This document shows, piece after piece, positions 26,257-38,500 of a DNA stretch of 64,000 nt. The notes under the pieces were generated by a model. That model was not told where the DNA came from and made no database searches. It was given only the letters and a program-made list of their open reading frames with translations. This DNA is from Lineus longissimus (lineage: Eukaryota > Nemertea > Pilidiophora > Heteronemertea > Lineidae). The stretch's first letter is position 1, and every line of letters starts with the position of its first letter. The translations under genes were made by a program, and so were the position numbers. The stretch is taken from assembly GCF_910592395.1 (NCBI RefSeq), contig NC_088314.1, positions 4,774,001-4,838,000 on the forward strand, in the 5' to 3' direction.

Positions 26257-29200
26257 ATGGGTCGTAAGCGCAAGGCTGATGCTGATGTCCCAGCTGCAGT
26301 TGAAGAGGACGAGGTATGTTGTTACCCAACTTCTTAGAAATGTGAATATCGATTTCATTGTGATGGTTGAAAGTGATTGTAATTAGAATTTAGATTGTGA
26401 AAAATGTGCAAACTGCAATTTCTTCTTATTTTCTGCACCCGAACAATAGAAAGATCAGATATTTCTAACCTGGTATTGTTTGGGACACTCTCCATGCATG
26501 CAAGGAGTGTGTTCTCGAACTCATCTACCGAATATTCTGAAACATAAATAGAAAGAATTATAGAAACAATATATTTTCCATTTTCAGCCTGTAGAAGATG
26601 CCCCAGCTGCTGAGGAGGAATCAGCTGAAGATGAGGATGCTACAGATGATAATGAAGATGCTGGAAAGGTACAGCTTCAGGTTCATATTGCAACAAATCA
26701 AGTGGGGTCCGCATCCATCTGAGTTGTCCTATGCTGTCCTTAATAGGGAGATGTTCTTATTTATATTACAGAAGTGAAATTGAATGGAAATGACCAATTT
26801 AGGACCAAAAGTCTCTAATAGTAATAAAGACAGTCTCCTACCACCAGGGGTGTCCGCTAAGGGAGGTTCTCTTGTATTTACATTAAGATTGTTTTTTGAA
26901 ACTTTCCCTAATTTTCATTTCGGGTGAAAAAGTTTCATCCTGAAACCATTCGTTATTTCAATCTTATATCAATGAAATCTTACTTCTTGCTTTGTAGGAT
27001 GGTGCTGGCGATGCCCCTGTTGTAAAGAGAGGACGTGGAAGACCACCAAAGGCGGGTGGTCCTGCCAAACCTAAGGCTGCAGTGTCTGTGAGTAATTTTC
27101 TTTTTTGCGCTTCATAAGTAGAAACCTTGATAAATCTGGTTTTATTAATCATAACGAATAGGGGTTTGTTTTTTTGAGATTCACACAGTATTTTGAATTC
27201 CTATGAACGTAATCAAAATCAGTGAAAAAATGTACAACATATGTGTGCCCTGAATTAGCAATGGTGTTTTTCATGTAAACAATATTGTTAATTTTGCAAT
27301 ATAGTTTTCTTCTTTTTCATTCAGGTCAAGTCAGCTGATGGGCCCAAGAGAGGTCGTGGTCGCCCAAGGAAAGCGGTGAGTGGAGTCTAGCAGTGTTTTA
27401 CGCATGGTACCTGTAACCCGGATATTTTCATGGCCTATCTATATATTCCTGGTTGTCTAGTGGCATGAAACCAGTGGCTGAAACATAGCCGATAAAAAAA
27501 ATCTTTAAAACTGCCATGGCGCATTTAGTCTTCCCGATTCATTTTCCTTTGCTGAAGAAAATAGAGAGGAAGTTTGACGTAGTTTGCAGTCGTGACATGT
27601 CTTATTTAGGATACTTAAATTGGAGCTATTTAAAGCTCTTGATGTGATTATCGTGATAAATTTGGATAGCCCCAGAAATATTCCGGGTTACAGGTAACTT
27701 ACAGTCTAACTGCTAACATTAGGGTAGAAATTATTCAACCAGTACCCCTCTCCCAGTAGGCCCAATTGGAGTTTTATAATGTTAAGAACTCCTGATTATG
27801 TTTCTCTGAATGGATTTGTAGGGTTTAGGTGTCGTTAGGATGCAGCCAATCCAGTTCCTGCAACCTTTCTTTCTTCCATTCCAAACTGCAGATTGAACGG
27901 TTAACATATACAACGATGACCTCCGGCAGACCCAGTCGCAGATCAGATCGTGTCCGGGAAGATAGCAGTCCCACCGTAGTTTACCGCGGCTCGCATAGCA
28001 GTTCCGTTCCCTCTGGTAGCGCATTGGAGCTAAGACGTCTCACCGTGGAACAGAAACGTTTAAATCTCGAGCATGAGCGGTTTGCTCTCGAGCAAGAACG
28101 CCTGGAAATGGACAGCAAAAACTGGGACATGTTGCAAGAGACTTTGTCACATATCGCACAAAGCCTTGGAAAGGATGGAGTGCCCAAAAATAAGAGCGAA
28201 TAAATTTTGACGTCATACTGTTTTCACCAACATGGACATTTACTTCTTGTCGACATTTGTCTTGTGGCCGTTGTTGTGCAGTCCTGTTAGTCACTGGACA
28301 TTTTAAGTTTCATTTGCCGTTGTTGACATTTGAGAGAAGCTTTTCTTTGCTTACCATTGCTTTTTATGCACCAAGACTGGCAAGAGGATGAGGTGTTTGC
28401 ACTGAGAAGGAATTTCCTCACATTTTGAAACAACTGAAGCCAGAACCTTCTTTTTGTCAGTCTTGATTCCTTGAGTGAAAGAATAAACCTCTGCACAAAT
28501 ATTTCTTTAGTCTTAGCATCTAAGTTTTTTCTTGTCCATTATTCACTGACATTCATGTCCATGTAGCTTTCAAGTTGTGGTTCCATTTTCAAGCATATTG
28601 AGTCCTTGGTGTTTACTGAGATTATTTTCATCTAAGATACAGTTTGCCAGTGTACATTACACTTTGTACTGTTCTTGTCTCAAAGTGCATACCTCAATTT
28701 ACATTGTCAACAAATCACTCTATCAAGTATAATGTTTTTTTAAACTCTCCAAAAATTTCTTTTGGGTTTGCTTTTTTGTGAGGAGACTTCATTTGGTTTC
28801 CATTGTTGAAACTATGTGACAGAAATTATTATATATCACATAGTTTGTATGAATGAAATAAATAAAAAATGTTCATGTAGCTCAAGTGAGTCTGATGAAA
28901 TCATGAGGATTAACTCTGATCTACTTAACTTATCAAATGGCAGCAATAAAAATTCATTCATTTACATCTTATCAATATTCATTCATCCATTGTATTCATC
29001 AAAATAATTTGCAGCTGTACAATTCCAGTAATCAGTAGTTCGTATTTTTGAGTCATTAACCATTCATTGTAAGAAAAAGTTCATTCACAGTTTTTGCGGC
29101 CTTTGACTGCCTTGTAAATTGTGCTATTGGTTATTTTCTAACTGCAAAAAACACTGCCAACTGGGCTGAATAATGTCAAAATACTGTAATTCCGAGACAA

Positions 29201-30439
29201 AAAAGTTCTTCCCAGGTTTAATTTGTTTTGTAACTTTCCGAGCAGCGGGCTTAAATGTGCAATGACACTGCAATATTGTTTGAGAATAGATCTAACACAT
29301 AGAACCTTACCTTTTATAAAGATGTTTTTGTTGGATTTGTGGGCAGGATATTGTATTGTAAACTCCTCGTCGAAACTGAAGAAGAAGATGAACAGGCTAC
29401 ATAAAAACATTCTGTATTTTTCACTGCTTGCTCTGCATTTATTATCAGCAAGAATTAAAAACAGGTTGCGAGTTAGATCTTGCCAGTAAGGTCGATAGCT
29501 GATAAGAATATTACACTTACAACCAAAATCCTTGCTTGTGTTGCCAACCCATTCCATCCCTGTTACAAATCCAAAGTTAGACCTTCTGTGAGATTCAATT
29601 ATTTAATAGACCTTTAGATGTTTTAGATCATGTCATATACCATTGTTGTTGTATAAGTGGAATCCTAAATGTTTTATCCAATGTTTCTAGGAGCTATTCA
29701 GAATCTTTTATGAATAAACTTTTATTCGAAACTGATTTGTTTTCTTCTGATTGAAAAGTTTTGTAAATGGCCTGGTGCCCTTGCATGTAGATTCGAATCG
29801 TGAGATCCTTTTGATATTATAGATTTGTATGTCAGTGTTGGGAAGTAGCCATAGACCTTGTGCCAAAGAATGGATCTCGAGCACTTTAAAAACGGTAGAC
29901 CACCAGCAGGACCAGTCATTCTAATCTTACTTTTTAACATCCCCAAAGCTTGCATACCAGTAGTACAGAACAAACTCTCTCAGATGAGAACCAAGCGTCT
30001 ATGTACTTGTATGTTCCATTATGAGGTGCTTGGCTACAAACCTGGAAAATTATTTGTGTGGAATTGGCTGGCATGAACTCCCTCTCTTGTAAAACTCGGG
30101 ATTCCCAGCACCACAAGGGAGATGAAGGTTCCCAAAAAAGTTTTCCGAAGTTGTGAAAACAGCCAAGAAGTTAAAAAAGACTACTTCAAGGCAAATCGAT
30201 TCCTGCAAGCCCATACCTGCTACTAAAATGACCCACAAGGTATGATACTTGTACTTTATTGAACCTTGTATGTTATGTAACATTAAGTATTCCCAACGCA
30301 TATTCTGTCCAATCTTTAAAATGAGCTTTTACTTCATAAAAATGTGCTTAAGTATTCTGAATATTCTTGTTTTCAGGGTGGTAGTGGCGCTAAGCCAAAG
30401 AGTGGCAAAGGACGTGGCCGACCAAAGAAGAGTGCCTAA
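26257..30439 (+). CDS. HMGA-like protein with three AT-hooks, 113 residues
   Basis: Small chromatin protein expected to bind the minor groove of AT-rich DNA in the nucleus. Exons: 26257-26313, 26588-26668, 26998-27087, 27325-27375, 30377-30439, all phase 0. The start ATG (MGRKRKADAD) directly follows a 3' splice site in the leader. Residues about 15-52 are strongly acidic (Glu/Asp/Ala). They are followed by three AT-hooks: KRGRGRPPK at about 56-64, KRGRGRPRK at 84-92, and GKGRGRPKK at 103-111 at the C-terminus. Vertebrate HMGA has three hooks then an acidic tail, so here the order is reversed. AATAAA at 30502-30507 lies just after the stop. Intron 4 is about 3 kb and contains an alternative terminal exon. 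Orthology to HMGA is not proven; short AT-hook proteins of similar make-up are common in invertebrates. Confidence 0.93.
27892..28203 (+). CDS. Alternative terminal exon of the AT-hook gene, coiled-coil tail
   Basis: A 103-codon frame begins exactly at an excellent acceptor: a T/C-rich tract (CTTTCTTTCTTCCATTCC) then CTGCAG ending at 27891. It is in phase 0, which matches the phase 0 donor of exon 4 at 27375. Joined to exons 1-4 it would give about 196 residues with two AT-hooks, then TSGRPSRRSDR (an AT-hook-like GRP core), a Ser-rich linker and a charged helix rich in Leu, Glu and Arg (about LTVEQKRLNLEHERFALEQE). The helix looks able to form a coiled coil. The frame stops with TAA at 28201-28203. 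A long T-rich region follows, with AATAAA at 28857-28866 and 29713-29718. The exon is unrecognised by family. An independent gene from the ATG at 27916 is the alternative reading. Confidence 0.65.
   Translation: MERLTYTTMTSGRPSRRSDRVREDSSPTVVYRGSHSSSVPSGSALELRRLTVEQKRLNLEHERFALEQERLEMDSKNWDMLQETLSHIAQSLGKDGVPKNKSE
28857..28866 (+). terminator. Overlapping AATAAA signals after the alternative exon
   Basis: AATAAATAAA lies 654 bases after the stop of the alternative terminal exon in a T-rich region that looks like a 3' untranslated region. A further AATAAA at 29713-29718 offers a longer form. Both lie upstream of the constitutive last exon, as needed for a transcript that ends inside intron 4. 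Confidence 0.4.
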
Positions 30440-30501
30440 AACTTTAAACACTGGAGACCACTTGTGAGAGAGCGCCTGGTTGATTTGGGACTTCACTGAT
30501 T

Positions 30502-30507
30502 AATAAA
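30502..30507 (+). terminator. Poly(A) signal AATAAA of the AT-hook gene
   Basis: AATAAA 63 bases after the stop codon at 30437-30439. It would give a short 3' untranslated region for the three-hook form. Confidence 0.6.
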
Positions 30508-30878
30508 CCTGTGGTGTTTGTTAAAAAAAGGTCCAAGGAAATCAATTTATATGTTTTTGGTTTGAATGGATATTGTTCATATTGAAGCAAGGTCAAGACC
30601 TATTGGCATTGTCATCTTGTTAGGCTTCATGGCCAAGGCTTGGTTCTTTGCTATGTTATGCTCTGTTGGTTGTTTCTTCCAAATCCTACCGATTGTATCT
30701 TTTAAAAAGTTTTCAGTGCAGAACAGGCTTTGATAAAATGTTTCATAGTGGGTTCAACGGAGCAGCAATTTCTGTTCAAATCTAATTTTTTCCAACAATT
30801 TAGTTAAAGCCAGAAACAGCTTTGTAATTTCTTTGACCTAATCAGTATCTGCAAATTGGGAGATGGATTGTTCAGGGG

Positions 30879-31040
30879 CAGATCCAAGAATCGGTTAAAA
30901 AGGAGCGGGCAACCCTGCCCTTACTCAATATAATTCCATCGTCAAATTGAAAATATTTCTTTAATCTTCATGGTGAATTTTAAAGACTTTCTGCAATAGT
31001 GGGGGCCTGGGCTAGAGAAGCCCCCCTTGGATTCATTCCT
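30879..31040. repeat. Degenerate dispersed repeat, copy 1
   Basis: This stretch begins with GGGGCAGATCCAAGAATCGG and contains ATGGTGAATTTTAAAGACTTTC and then CCCCCCTTGGATTCATTCC. A related segment occurs at about 41151-41290 with the same order of blocks (TTCATGGTCAATTTAAAAGA, CATCCTTGGATTTGGG). The two copies in one window and the G/C-run ends suggest a short non-autonomous interspersed element. The family is not identified. Confidence 0.5.
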
Positions 31041-32659
31041 GTCGTTTATCTTTTCAACTCATGCCATCAACATATTGTAGATACTTTCATGTCGTACCAA
31101 ATACAGCGTAGTGTTTTCGCCAAGGTGTCTCGTACAACCCAGGGAAATTTGTAAGTCGAATCATAATCATATACAGTATGTGTGTTAAAAGGTTTTTACT
31201 GTTTTTAGGTCTAATCCGGCATTCCAAGTTGTGCAGACGTCTTGCCAAAAATTTTCCGACCTGCCATTCCTTGGTTCAGGCTCTTTAGAGGGATTCCTCA
31301 GAAAGGGTTGCTGGTACCAGTCCATACGCAACATGCTAGAGTTTTGATCAAAAGTTCTTGAAAATTTCCCGCCTATTTTGAAAATGCACAATTTGGATTG
31401 TCTTTTGATGTAGGTGACAATAATTAGACATATCTGTTGTGTGTGCATGTATTTGTTTTCATATATTCATGTCCTTGCAATAGAAAGGTTTAAAATTCTT
31501 TTAAGAAGGCCCGGTGATGTCTTTAAACTGCTTCCATGCAATAACATGCTCGTACTAATGTTAACCAGGACATTTTTTATCTAAAGACACTGCCATTGAG
31601 AGTTTCTTTGTGAAAGTCTTCACCAGTCATGCATTGGTCTCATGGACCAGACATCTGTATTTCATATCACCTTCTATATATAACGTGTATAGATCTAGTA
31701 TCACCTTGTTTTGCCTTATTTCTTGTATCAACAGCTTTTTGTTTTACTATCTGTTTACATCCATGTATCCAAAAGTTTTATCACTACCAGTGTTAGGATT
31801 GACAGCTGGACTACTGCCAAAGTTTTCAAACAGTGTCATGACGTACACTTTGAGAAAAGTTTTAGACTTCCCTCGTATGTGAAGTCCTTTCTGCAGCCTT
31901 GTTGTTAAGTTCTACTATTAGGTTATCAAGTAACTCATAAAAGATTAGGCAGCTAAAGTATCGAAACTTAAGGCTAAGACAAGTCAAGCGTCGAGGATAG
32001 TCATCAAATGCTTCTTTCAACTTTAATCAAAAATTTGATCTTATTTTTCCTTGTGTTTAGATTATATGCTTCCAATATTATTATCGTTAGCAAAGTTTTA
32101 TTCTTCTTTTATCAGGCTTTGGAGCTGTTTTCCATGCGATCGATTACATTTTTATCCTTTTCTCAAGCGTTTTAGAGCTGTTCTCCTTGCAATGGATTAA
32201 TACAGTTTAATCCTTCTTTTATCATACTTTGAGAGCCGTTCTCCCTTGCAATGTAATATATCATTGTAAAATCCTATCACGCAATACAACAGGATAAGAC
32301 TAGATTGTGAGGATGTTAACTCTTTATTAACTGTTGTTTTAGCCCCTTGAATCATCATGTAACTTGGTATGGTTATCACAATAAATATATTGATTTTTTT
32401 TGGTACATGAGACTTCCTGCTATTTCATTGAAAGGAAACAGCAACTTGTTCTGAAGTATGTAACTTTTTGCATGTTCTGTGTGCAGATTTATACATGTTC
32501 AGGCAAGTTTTTTATGATGTGTTTCTGGAGACATTATGAGGAACATAATGTATTGAAGACACTTGACTGTGTCACAATCAAACATATCCAGTATGTGATC
32601 AGCTGTACACTGTGAGGCACTGAGGATCCAAGACGACTAGACAATGTCAGTCAGGCCTT

Positions 32660-32826
32660 GGAGAACAACCTCCTGTCTTTTGGCACACGCTGAGTTGACC
32701 ACTTCATCCAATACATCTTGTCCTTGTCAGAGAACAACCTACTGTCTTTTGGCACACCCTGATATACCACTTCATCCAATACATCTAGTCCTTGTTGGAG
32801 AACAGCCTACTGTCTGTTGGGACACC
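32660..32826 (+). repeat. ~69-bp tandem repeat, about 2.4 copies
   Basis: Units start near 32660, 32730 and 32798. Shared blocks are GAGAACAACCTACTGTCTTT, TGGCACACCCTGA, and CCACTTCATCCAATACATCT. The third copy breaks off after GGGACACCACG. Copies differ at several positions, so this is an older minisatellite. Confidence 0.85.
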
Positions 32827-33587
32827 ACGAACAGCTAAGTCTCTATCCAGTACTTTTAACCTCTAAGTCTTGACAAGAGTCTATTGTCCGCCCAAACACC
32901 CATAAAAGTCTTGGCAAGGGATTATCGGTGTCTTGCCAAAATAAGTCTTTCGTCTTGTATGCATATCTCGGAAAGGATCCTAAATAAAGCAAGTGGCTGT
33001 AAAAAAGAAGGTTACATTGCATTAATCTTTGACTTGCGGTGGGACAAGAGACTGAGTCAAAACAAAATGAGTGAATGCAAAAAAGAAGAAACTGAAAGAC
33101 AACAAAGTGAAACAGAAATATACGAGGAGGACACTTTTTAGGATGTGTAAGATAGAAAAGCTTTGTTGACGATGCCCACCCCCTACCACGTTGTGACTCT
33201 GCAGAAATGTTCACAGATAAAGTGTACGAGAGGTCTATTTCTCATCGGGTGAGGTAGTTCCCCGCCGTCGCCCCAAGCTTATTCCGCCGGAGGAGCGTAC
33301 CAGTGAGCGGGGCCATTTCTTGTCAAATGGTCTGGAACTTGCTGCAATGTTTTAATAAATATTTTCATCGTTAATGGTGGTGCATGGTGGTTGCGCTGGG
33401 GCGTCTTTCAGAGTTGCGCGCTGGGGGCACGGGTGGGGCTATCCGTCATTGGTTTAACCCTCGAGCTTTAAAAACAGTTCTTTCCTTATTCCACTATGAT
33501 AGTAGACATTTCCTTTTCCTGCTCAGCTCCCGCACTGCAACTCCTAAGGCCTTACCAGAAAAAAATTGCTGCCTTTCCCTCACCAAC

Positions 33588-33806
33588 TTAAAAATCAGAG
33601 AGTTTTTCGTCCTCCCAGTCCTCCATCTCCATGTTCACCACGACAATATCATCAGCTGGCTTACTGGCTTGGTGCAGTGCTCCCCAGCGGTAGAAAGTGG
33701 ACCTGAGAGTTTTGGTCGAAGATTTCAGTTCCATTTTCTGCCGCGAGACAGCGCCACAGTCGCCTAAGCCAATTTCACTGTGGTCCCGTAATCGATTGGT
33801 TTTCAT
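33588..33806 (-). other. Unrecognised open frame of 72 codons with protein-like composition
   Basis: Minus-strand frame starting MKTNRLRDHSE and ending with MEMEDWEDEKLSDF then stop. Composition is charged and lacks the low-complexity look of chance frames. An acceptor-like GGCTTAG lies inside at about 33765, so it could be a terminal exon or a fragment of a retrocopy. No family is recognised and no partner exon was found. Treat it as hypothetical. Confidence 0.2.
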
Positions 33807-34063
33807 GCCTTTGGAAGGTTATCTGGATCACCTATGATTTGATAGAGCCCTCACAATCTGTCATCGGTGTGGTCAAATTGCAAATGCCAGAGGGAATGCA
33901 GAAAACCAAGAAAGGCTAATATTCTTGCTGAAAATATTAACATTTTTATTGAAATAATTCATCTTATAGGACACAGTATTGTGATTTAAATGGAAAGAAA
34001 TTTCTGCGCTATAAAACACTTTTTTTCCAAAGTAAACTCCTTTCCAGACCACCCAAAGCAAAA

Positions 34064-34521
34064 TATACTGTAATGTCTCTATCTTTGGCAGGGTAACTCA
34101 CTGAGACCCTCCTTCAACCCAAACATAAGAATTATCAATGGCAGTTTCAAGACTCAACACATGAGATACATTTTTTTTATCATAATAATGTGCATTTATA
34201 CCATCACTCTTGTGTTTTACTCTACAGTTTGGCTATTGATGTAACACATACAGAACAGAGCATCCTCCAGCCATACATGTATAAGGCTTTTCTATACTGT
34301 AATGTCTCTATCTTTGGCAGGGTAACTCACTGAGACCCTCCTTCAACCTGAACATAAGAATTATCAATGGCAGTTTCAAGACTCAACACATGAGATACAT
34401 TTTTTTCATCATAATAATGTGCATTTATACCATCACTCTTGTGTTTTACTCTACAGTTTGGCTATTGATGTAACACATACAGAACAGAGCATCCTCCAGC
34501 CATACATGTATAAGGCTTTTC
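34064..34521 (+). repeat. 229-bp tandem duplication, two near-identical copies
   Basis: Copy 1 is 34064-34292 and copy 2 is 34293-34521. Both start TATACTGTAATGTCTCTATC and end ACATGTATAAGGCTTTTC. I see only a few differences: CCCAAAC against CCTGAAC, and TTTTTTTTATC against TTTTTTCATC. The high identity implies a recent duplication or ongoing conversion. It lies downstream of the Tudor gene stop, outside known coding sequence. Confidence 0.95.
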
Positions 34522-35078
34522 TATAAGACATGGAGTGACCAATCTTTCCTCAGCTTTTCTGCACTAAGCTTCAAACAGAAAATGACACATCATACAGATA
34601 GGTTTGACCCGCATGTAGACCAAATCATCTCAACTAAACAAAATCCATGGTTTTCCCAAAAATCAATTTACATTCCAACCAAACAATCTCTTTTATCATA
34701 ATTTGCCAAATTAATAAAAAAACATTGTTTACACAAAATGAAAATTTGTTACAAACTTCTGCAACTGTGGCTGACCGCATCCTCTAGCCCTTTTTTTTAA
34801 TTCGCTCAACTAGACACAAGAGACTGAAGTACAGCAAATAAAGGAATATTTCACAAAATTAACAATATACTAGTATATGGAATATGTATGTATATGTATT
34901 GAACCAGTGTACCAGATATTTTGATATCTCAAACCCTTAAACTTTTCTTTCAGTAAACTACTTTTCCGAATTTCTCGGTTACACAACCAGGTTCCAATAC
35001 AATTGATTTCTGCATTCAAAAACATCAAACAACTCTGAACAAACTCCCTCACACCATTTATAACACATTTCCTGGTAC

Positions 35079-35084
35079 TTTATT
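35079..35084 (-). terminator. Candidate poly(A) signal of the Tudor gene
   Basis: AATAAA on the minus strand about 445 bases after the Tudor stop codon. It is the nearest canonical hexamer that I noticed; use is inferred. Confidence 0.35.
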
Positions 35085-35526
35085 TCTGGCAGGTCAAACT
35101 AAACACTTTGAATGATTGCGGCTGGTCACGATTTAGCACAATAAAATTTTACCACATAATCAGAAGGGCACATTTGCATCCCTCACAGAAATTAAGACAG
35201 TAGTAAGAAGAAAATCAAATCAGAAAATTATATACAGGATTCTATCAAACTGCAAAGCCACCACCACTACTACATGAATCTGATCAAACATATTAGAATT
35301 TGTTCAATGCCCATCATTACAAACTTGAACAGGACTTTGTTCTTAAAATTTAGATGCAACTTAACTAAGTTTTAAACTCTCAGATATTCAATAATTGGGC
35401 CATTTTTGCCAAGATTACCCTTGCATGTTCCAGAGTGAGTAAGTCACCCACAGGCCAAGCAAACTTTCAACCTAATTTCAGAAATCTTTCTTGCATAACC
35501 CAGCCAGAGTAGCCAAATGAAACACT

Positions 35527-38500
35527 TCACCCAGGCATGTACACCTCAATAACATCTGAGCCCGAGTAGCGTTTCTTCCCTCCACTAACACTGCTCCGAG
35601 AACTCATTCTCGATCTGGGGCGTCCTGAGTCAGTACTACCAGGAGATTCTGTAGCTGTTGGATCAACATTTCGGGCGTATCCCGACTGGACGAGGTGCTT
35701 GTTGATGTAGATATCTTCTTCGTTTTCAGTGTCGTAGAGATCAAGCCGCAACACACCATTAAGGTTCCTGAAAAGACACTTTGCCGCAATAAATAGCTAT
35801 TGATATATATTTTTAAGATACCGCACTGAGTAAATTCTGTGAATAGGTGGATTTCTTATTGATTTGACCTTTATTTACAAGTAGGTTGTTTATTTTTTGC
35901 ACAATGTACTTTTGAGATATCATTTTGGTCAGACATGTAAAGTGAGCATATCATAAAACATATCTTACTTGCTAATGACATGAGCAAATAACCGCTTGCC
36001 ATCCACCAACTTCTGAAAGTAGTCCCTGAAATTTGGAATTGGTCACTTAGCAAGTTGGTTGACATACATTTTACCAAGTCAAATTTTACATAGTTGGAAA
36101 TAACTTTTGAAACAAAATTATATAATTAAGTTAGATTGTAGAATGTTTCTTCAAAAGGCAAGAAAAATGATGCCAACTCAGCTGCTGGGGCTTAAAGGGT
36201 CAAGTACCCAAAACTTTTAATAAGACTTCATACCTTGACTCCTTTGACCAAGCAAGGCCATCAATGGGTTCCACATTGGAGAGGAAACACTCTATAGCTT
36301 GGAATGGCATATGGAGGAACTGGGGTTCCATGAGTCGCACTCTGTCTTCTGATATCCATTCAGAGTTACCAAAGTCAACATAGAACACCTGGAAATGATT
36401 GGGATATATTATATCAAAATGGTATACAGAGCCATAAATTCATCTCTTTTCCTTCAAAGTTTTGCAAGATATTGTAAAATTACTGGGCAAAGTTTACCTT
36501 CATCTTGAATCTTACCTCGACAGTACGACTGTCAGTGTCGGCATCCAATACTTTAGCTCTGTACCACGAAGTGTCCTCGCTGAACTGTGCAGCTATTATC
36601 TCACCAGGGGCCAAGCCCATCAGCTGTCTGTCTCGTCTAATGATCTTACAATAATGCTCGCTGAAACACAAGACAAAGTATGATTAAAGTAACCAAGGAA
36701 ACTTTCCTCAGGCATGTGTGAGGCTAAATGAGGACCTGTTCTTGCCCTAGGCACTTTTTAAGAATGATAATCAGCCAGTCTTCACAGAAATCAATTGGGG
36801 GTTTGTAGGTTGCTAAAAGGCGCTCATTTTGAATCCCATTGATCCAAGATGGCCGCCCCGCAGCCATACGATATTGGATTGGCCTGAAAAATCAATATGG
36901 ACCTGCCCAGCCCCCACACCTCAATCCCACATTAATATGAAACCCATCTGCTGATCCATCTATGAGTGAATGCCTCAGTATATTGCACAAACTTGCTAAC
37001 AAGGGCAAACCTATATCTTTAAAGAACTCAGTGGATAATTCAATGGAAAATCAATACTTACTTCAAAGATTCAGACATCATTTCCAAAGTTTCTCGGTGA
37101 CTACTTGGTAGATGAGAACTGCCTTCATAACCTTCTGCAAAAAACCCATCAATTGTTAGCCTGTTCAACCACATTTCATGCATTTCTGTTAGTGTTATGC
37201 TTTGAACTCTCTGTATCCAACTGTAAGTTAATGAGCCCCTTTTTATGGTCCCTTACGTGCCAAGACTTGATATTATTTTGAGGTACTTTATAAAGAAAAT
37301 TTAGAAAAATCGCTCTAATCTCTCTGTAGGTCAGTTTGCAGTATGCCATGATGAAAACATACCATCGTCCTTTTCACGATTCAAGAAAGACTGAGTGCCG
37401 CATGGGAAGTTGACGTAGAATCGGCCAGGATTAAAGATGGCACTGACAGCAACTGGCATCCAATTGTCTTCATCTGGCACTTGAATGGTGTCCGTGTCGA
37501 TGAGGCAATATGCCTCACCCTTTTCTCCAGCGCGATAACCTGCAGAATAGATAGTAATATTAACACTTTATGGCCTATGTCAGAATTACTGGGCCAGTGT
37601 GGCGTGTAGCAAGAAATTGCAATGATATAGACACCACGTCCGGGGGGAACAGAATGAACTATATCTCATATCGACTGATCCCTTCATGAAGATGAGAGGG
37701 TGACTGGAAGAACATTACTTGAATACACATACCTGTAAAAGCTACTTTTCATTGAATATGAAAATGGATTATAATACAGCAGTGCAACAAGTTTGAAGAA
37801 AGATTTGGCGACTCAAATTACTCTGAAGTTAATTTCAGGACTTCATACAGGATCCCACGACTTTTTTAAGGTCTGGAAAATACAGGAGGGTTTTAACAGT
37901 GAGTCAAGCTTACCATTATCTGAAGGGTCTACATGGGCAAAAAGACATCTGTCTCCCCTCACACATCCTGCCTTCGTCTTCCCATAGAACTTGCATGGGC
38001 GCTGGCTATTTTCACTCTCTGCAATCACAAAACAGGGCAAAAATGTTTTAAAACAGCATTATATTGAATTTCCCAAGGAGTGGTTGTCATTACCCTCTTT
38101 CTTATTTGACTTTATAACTCGCAACACAAAGAAGAAAGTGCCTTCATGAAATTGATATTAATTTTGATCCCCTGACATGGGCGCCGCACTTGTAGCAAGC
38201 CTGTTAGCTGCTGAAGTTGTCAAATTCTCGATTCTGACCACATCAACCAGAAACACATAGAGAGAATCATCAATCTGAACAGTTTTTTCAGTTCTCCCAT
38301 CCATCACTAGATGGTACCATCACAACTCATGCTTCCTGCGCCGGCGCCAACATTTTCCGGAGACATCACCTGTACAAACACAATTAATTGGAACAAAATA
38401 AATACAGAATATCATCTTTCATTATAAGCTGCAACAGCAGCAATGTGCAGGCTCTCAGTACTAGGCTGGTGATACGCAAACAAAATATTAACCAATCACA

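Larger units (their letters stand above)
30508..35526. other. Convergent intergenic region between AT-hook and Tudor genes
   Basis: No gene can be supported with confidence. The region holds a degenerate dispersed repeat (about 30879-31040), a 69-bp tandem repeat (32660-32826), an open frame with protein-like composition (33588-33806, minus) and a 229-bp tandem duplication (34064-34521). The upper end should carry the Tudor gene 3' untranslated region, with AATAAA (minus) at 35079-35084. Confidence 0.5.

Noticed and set aside
29858-30076. Segment with KNGRPPAG resembling an extra AT-hook exon
   Set aside because: It lacks the flanking basic RGRGR pattern, has no acceptor/donor in phase, and the rest of the frame is hydrophobic. 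A chance match.
32884-33141. 85-codon Lys/Glu-rich plus-strand frame
   Set aside because: Low-complexity A-rich DNA explains the composition, and no gene context was found.
36840-36870. CAAGATGGCCGCC, a YY1-type motif
   Set aside because: It lies in a Tudor intron, away from any start site. A single motif match is not enough.
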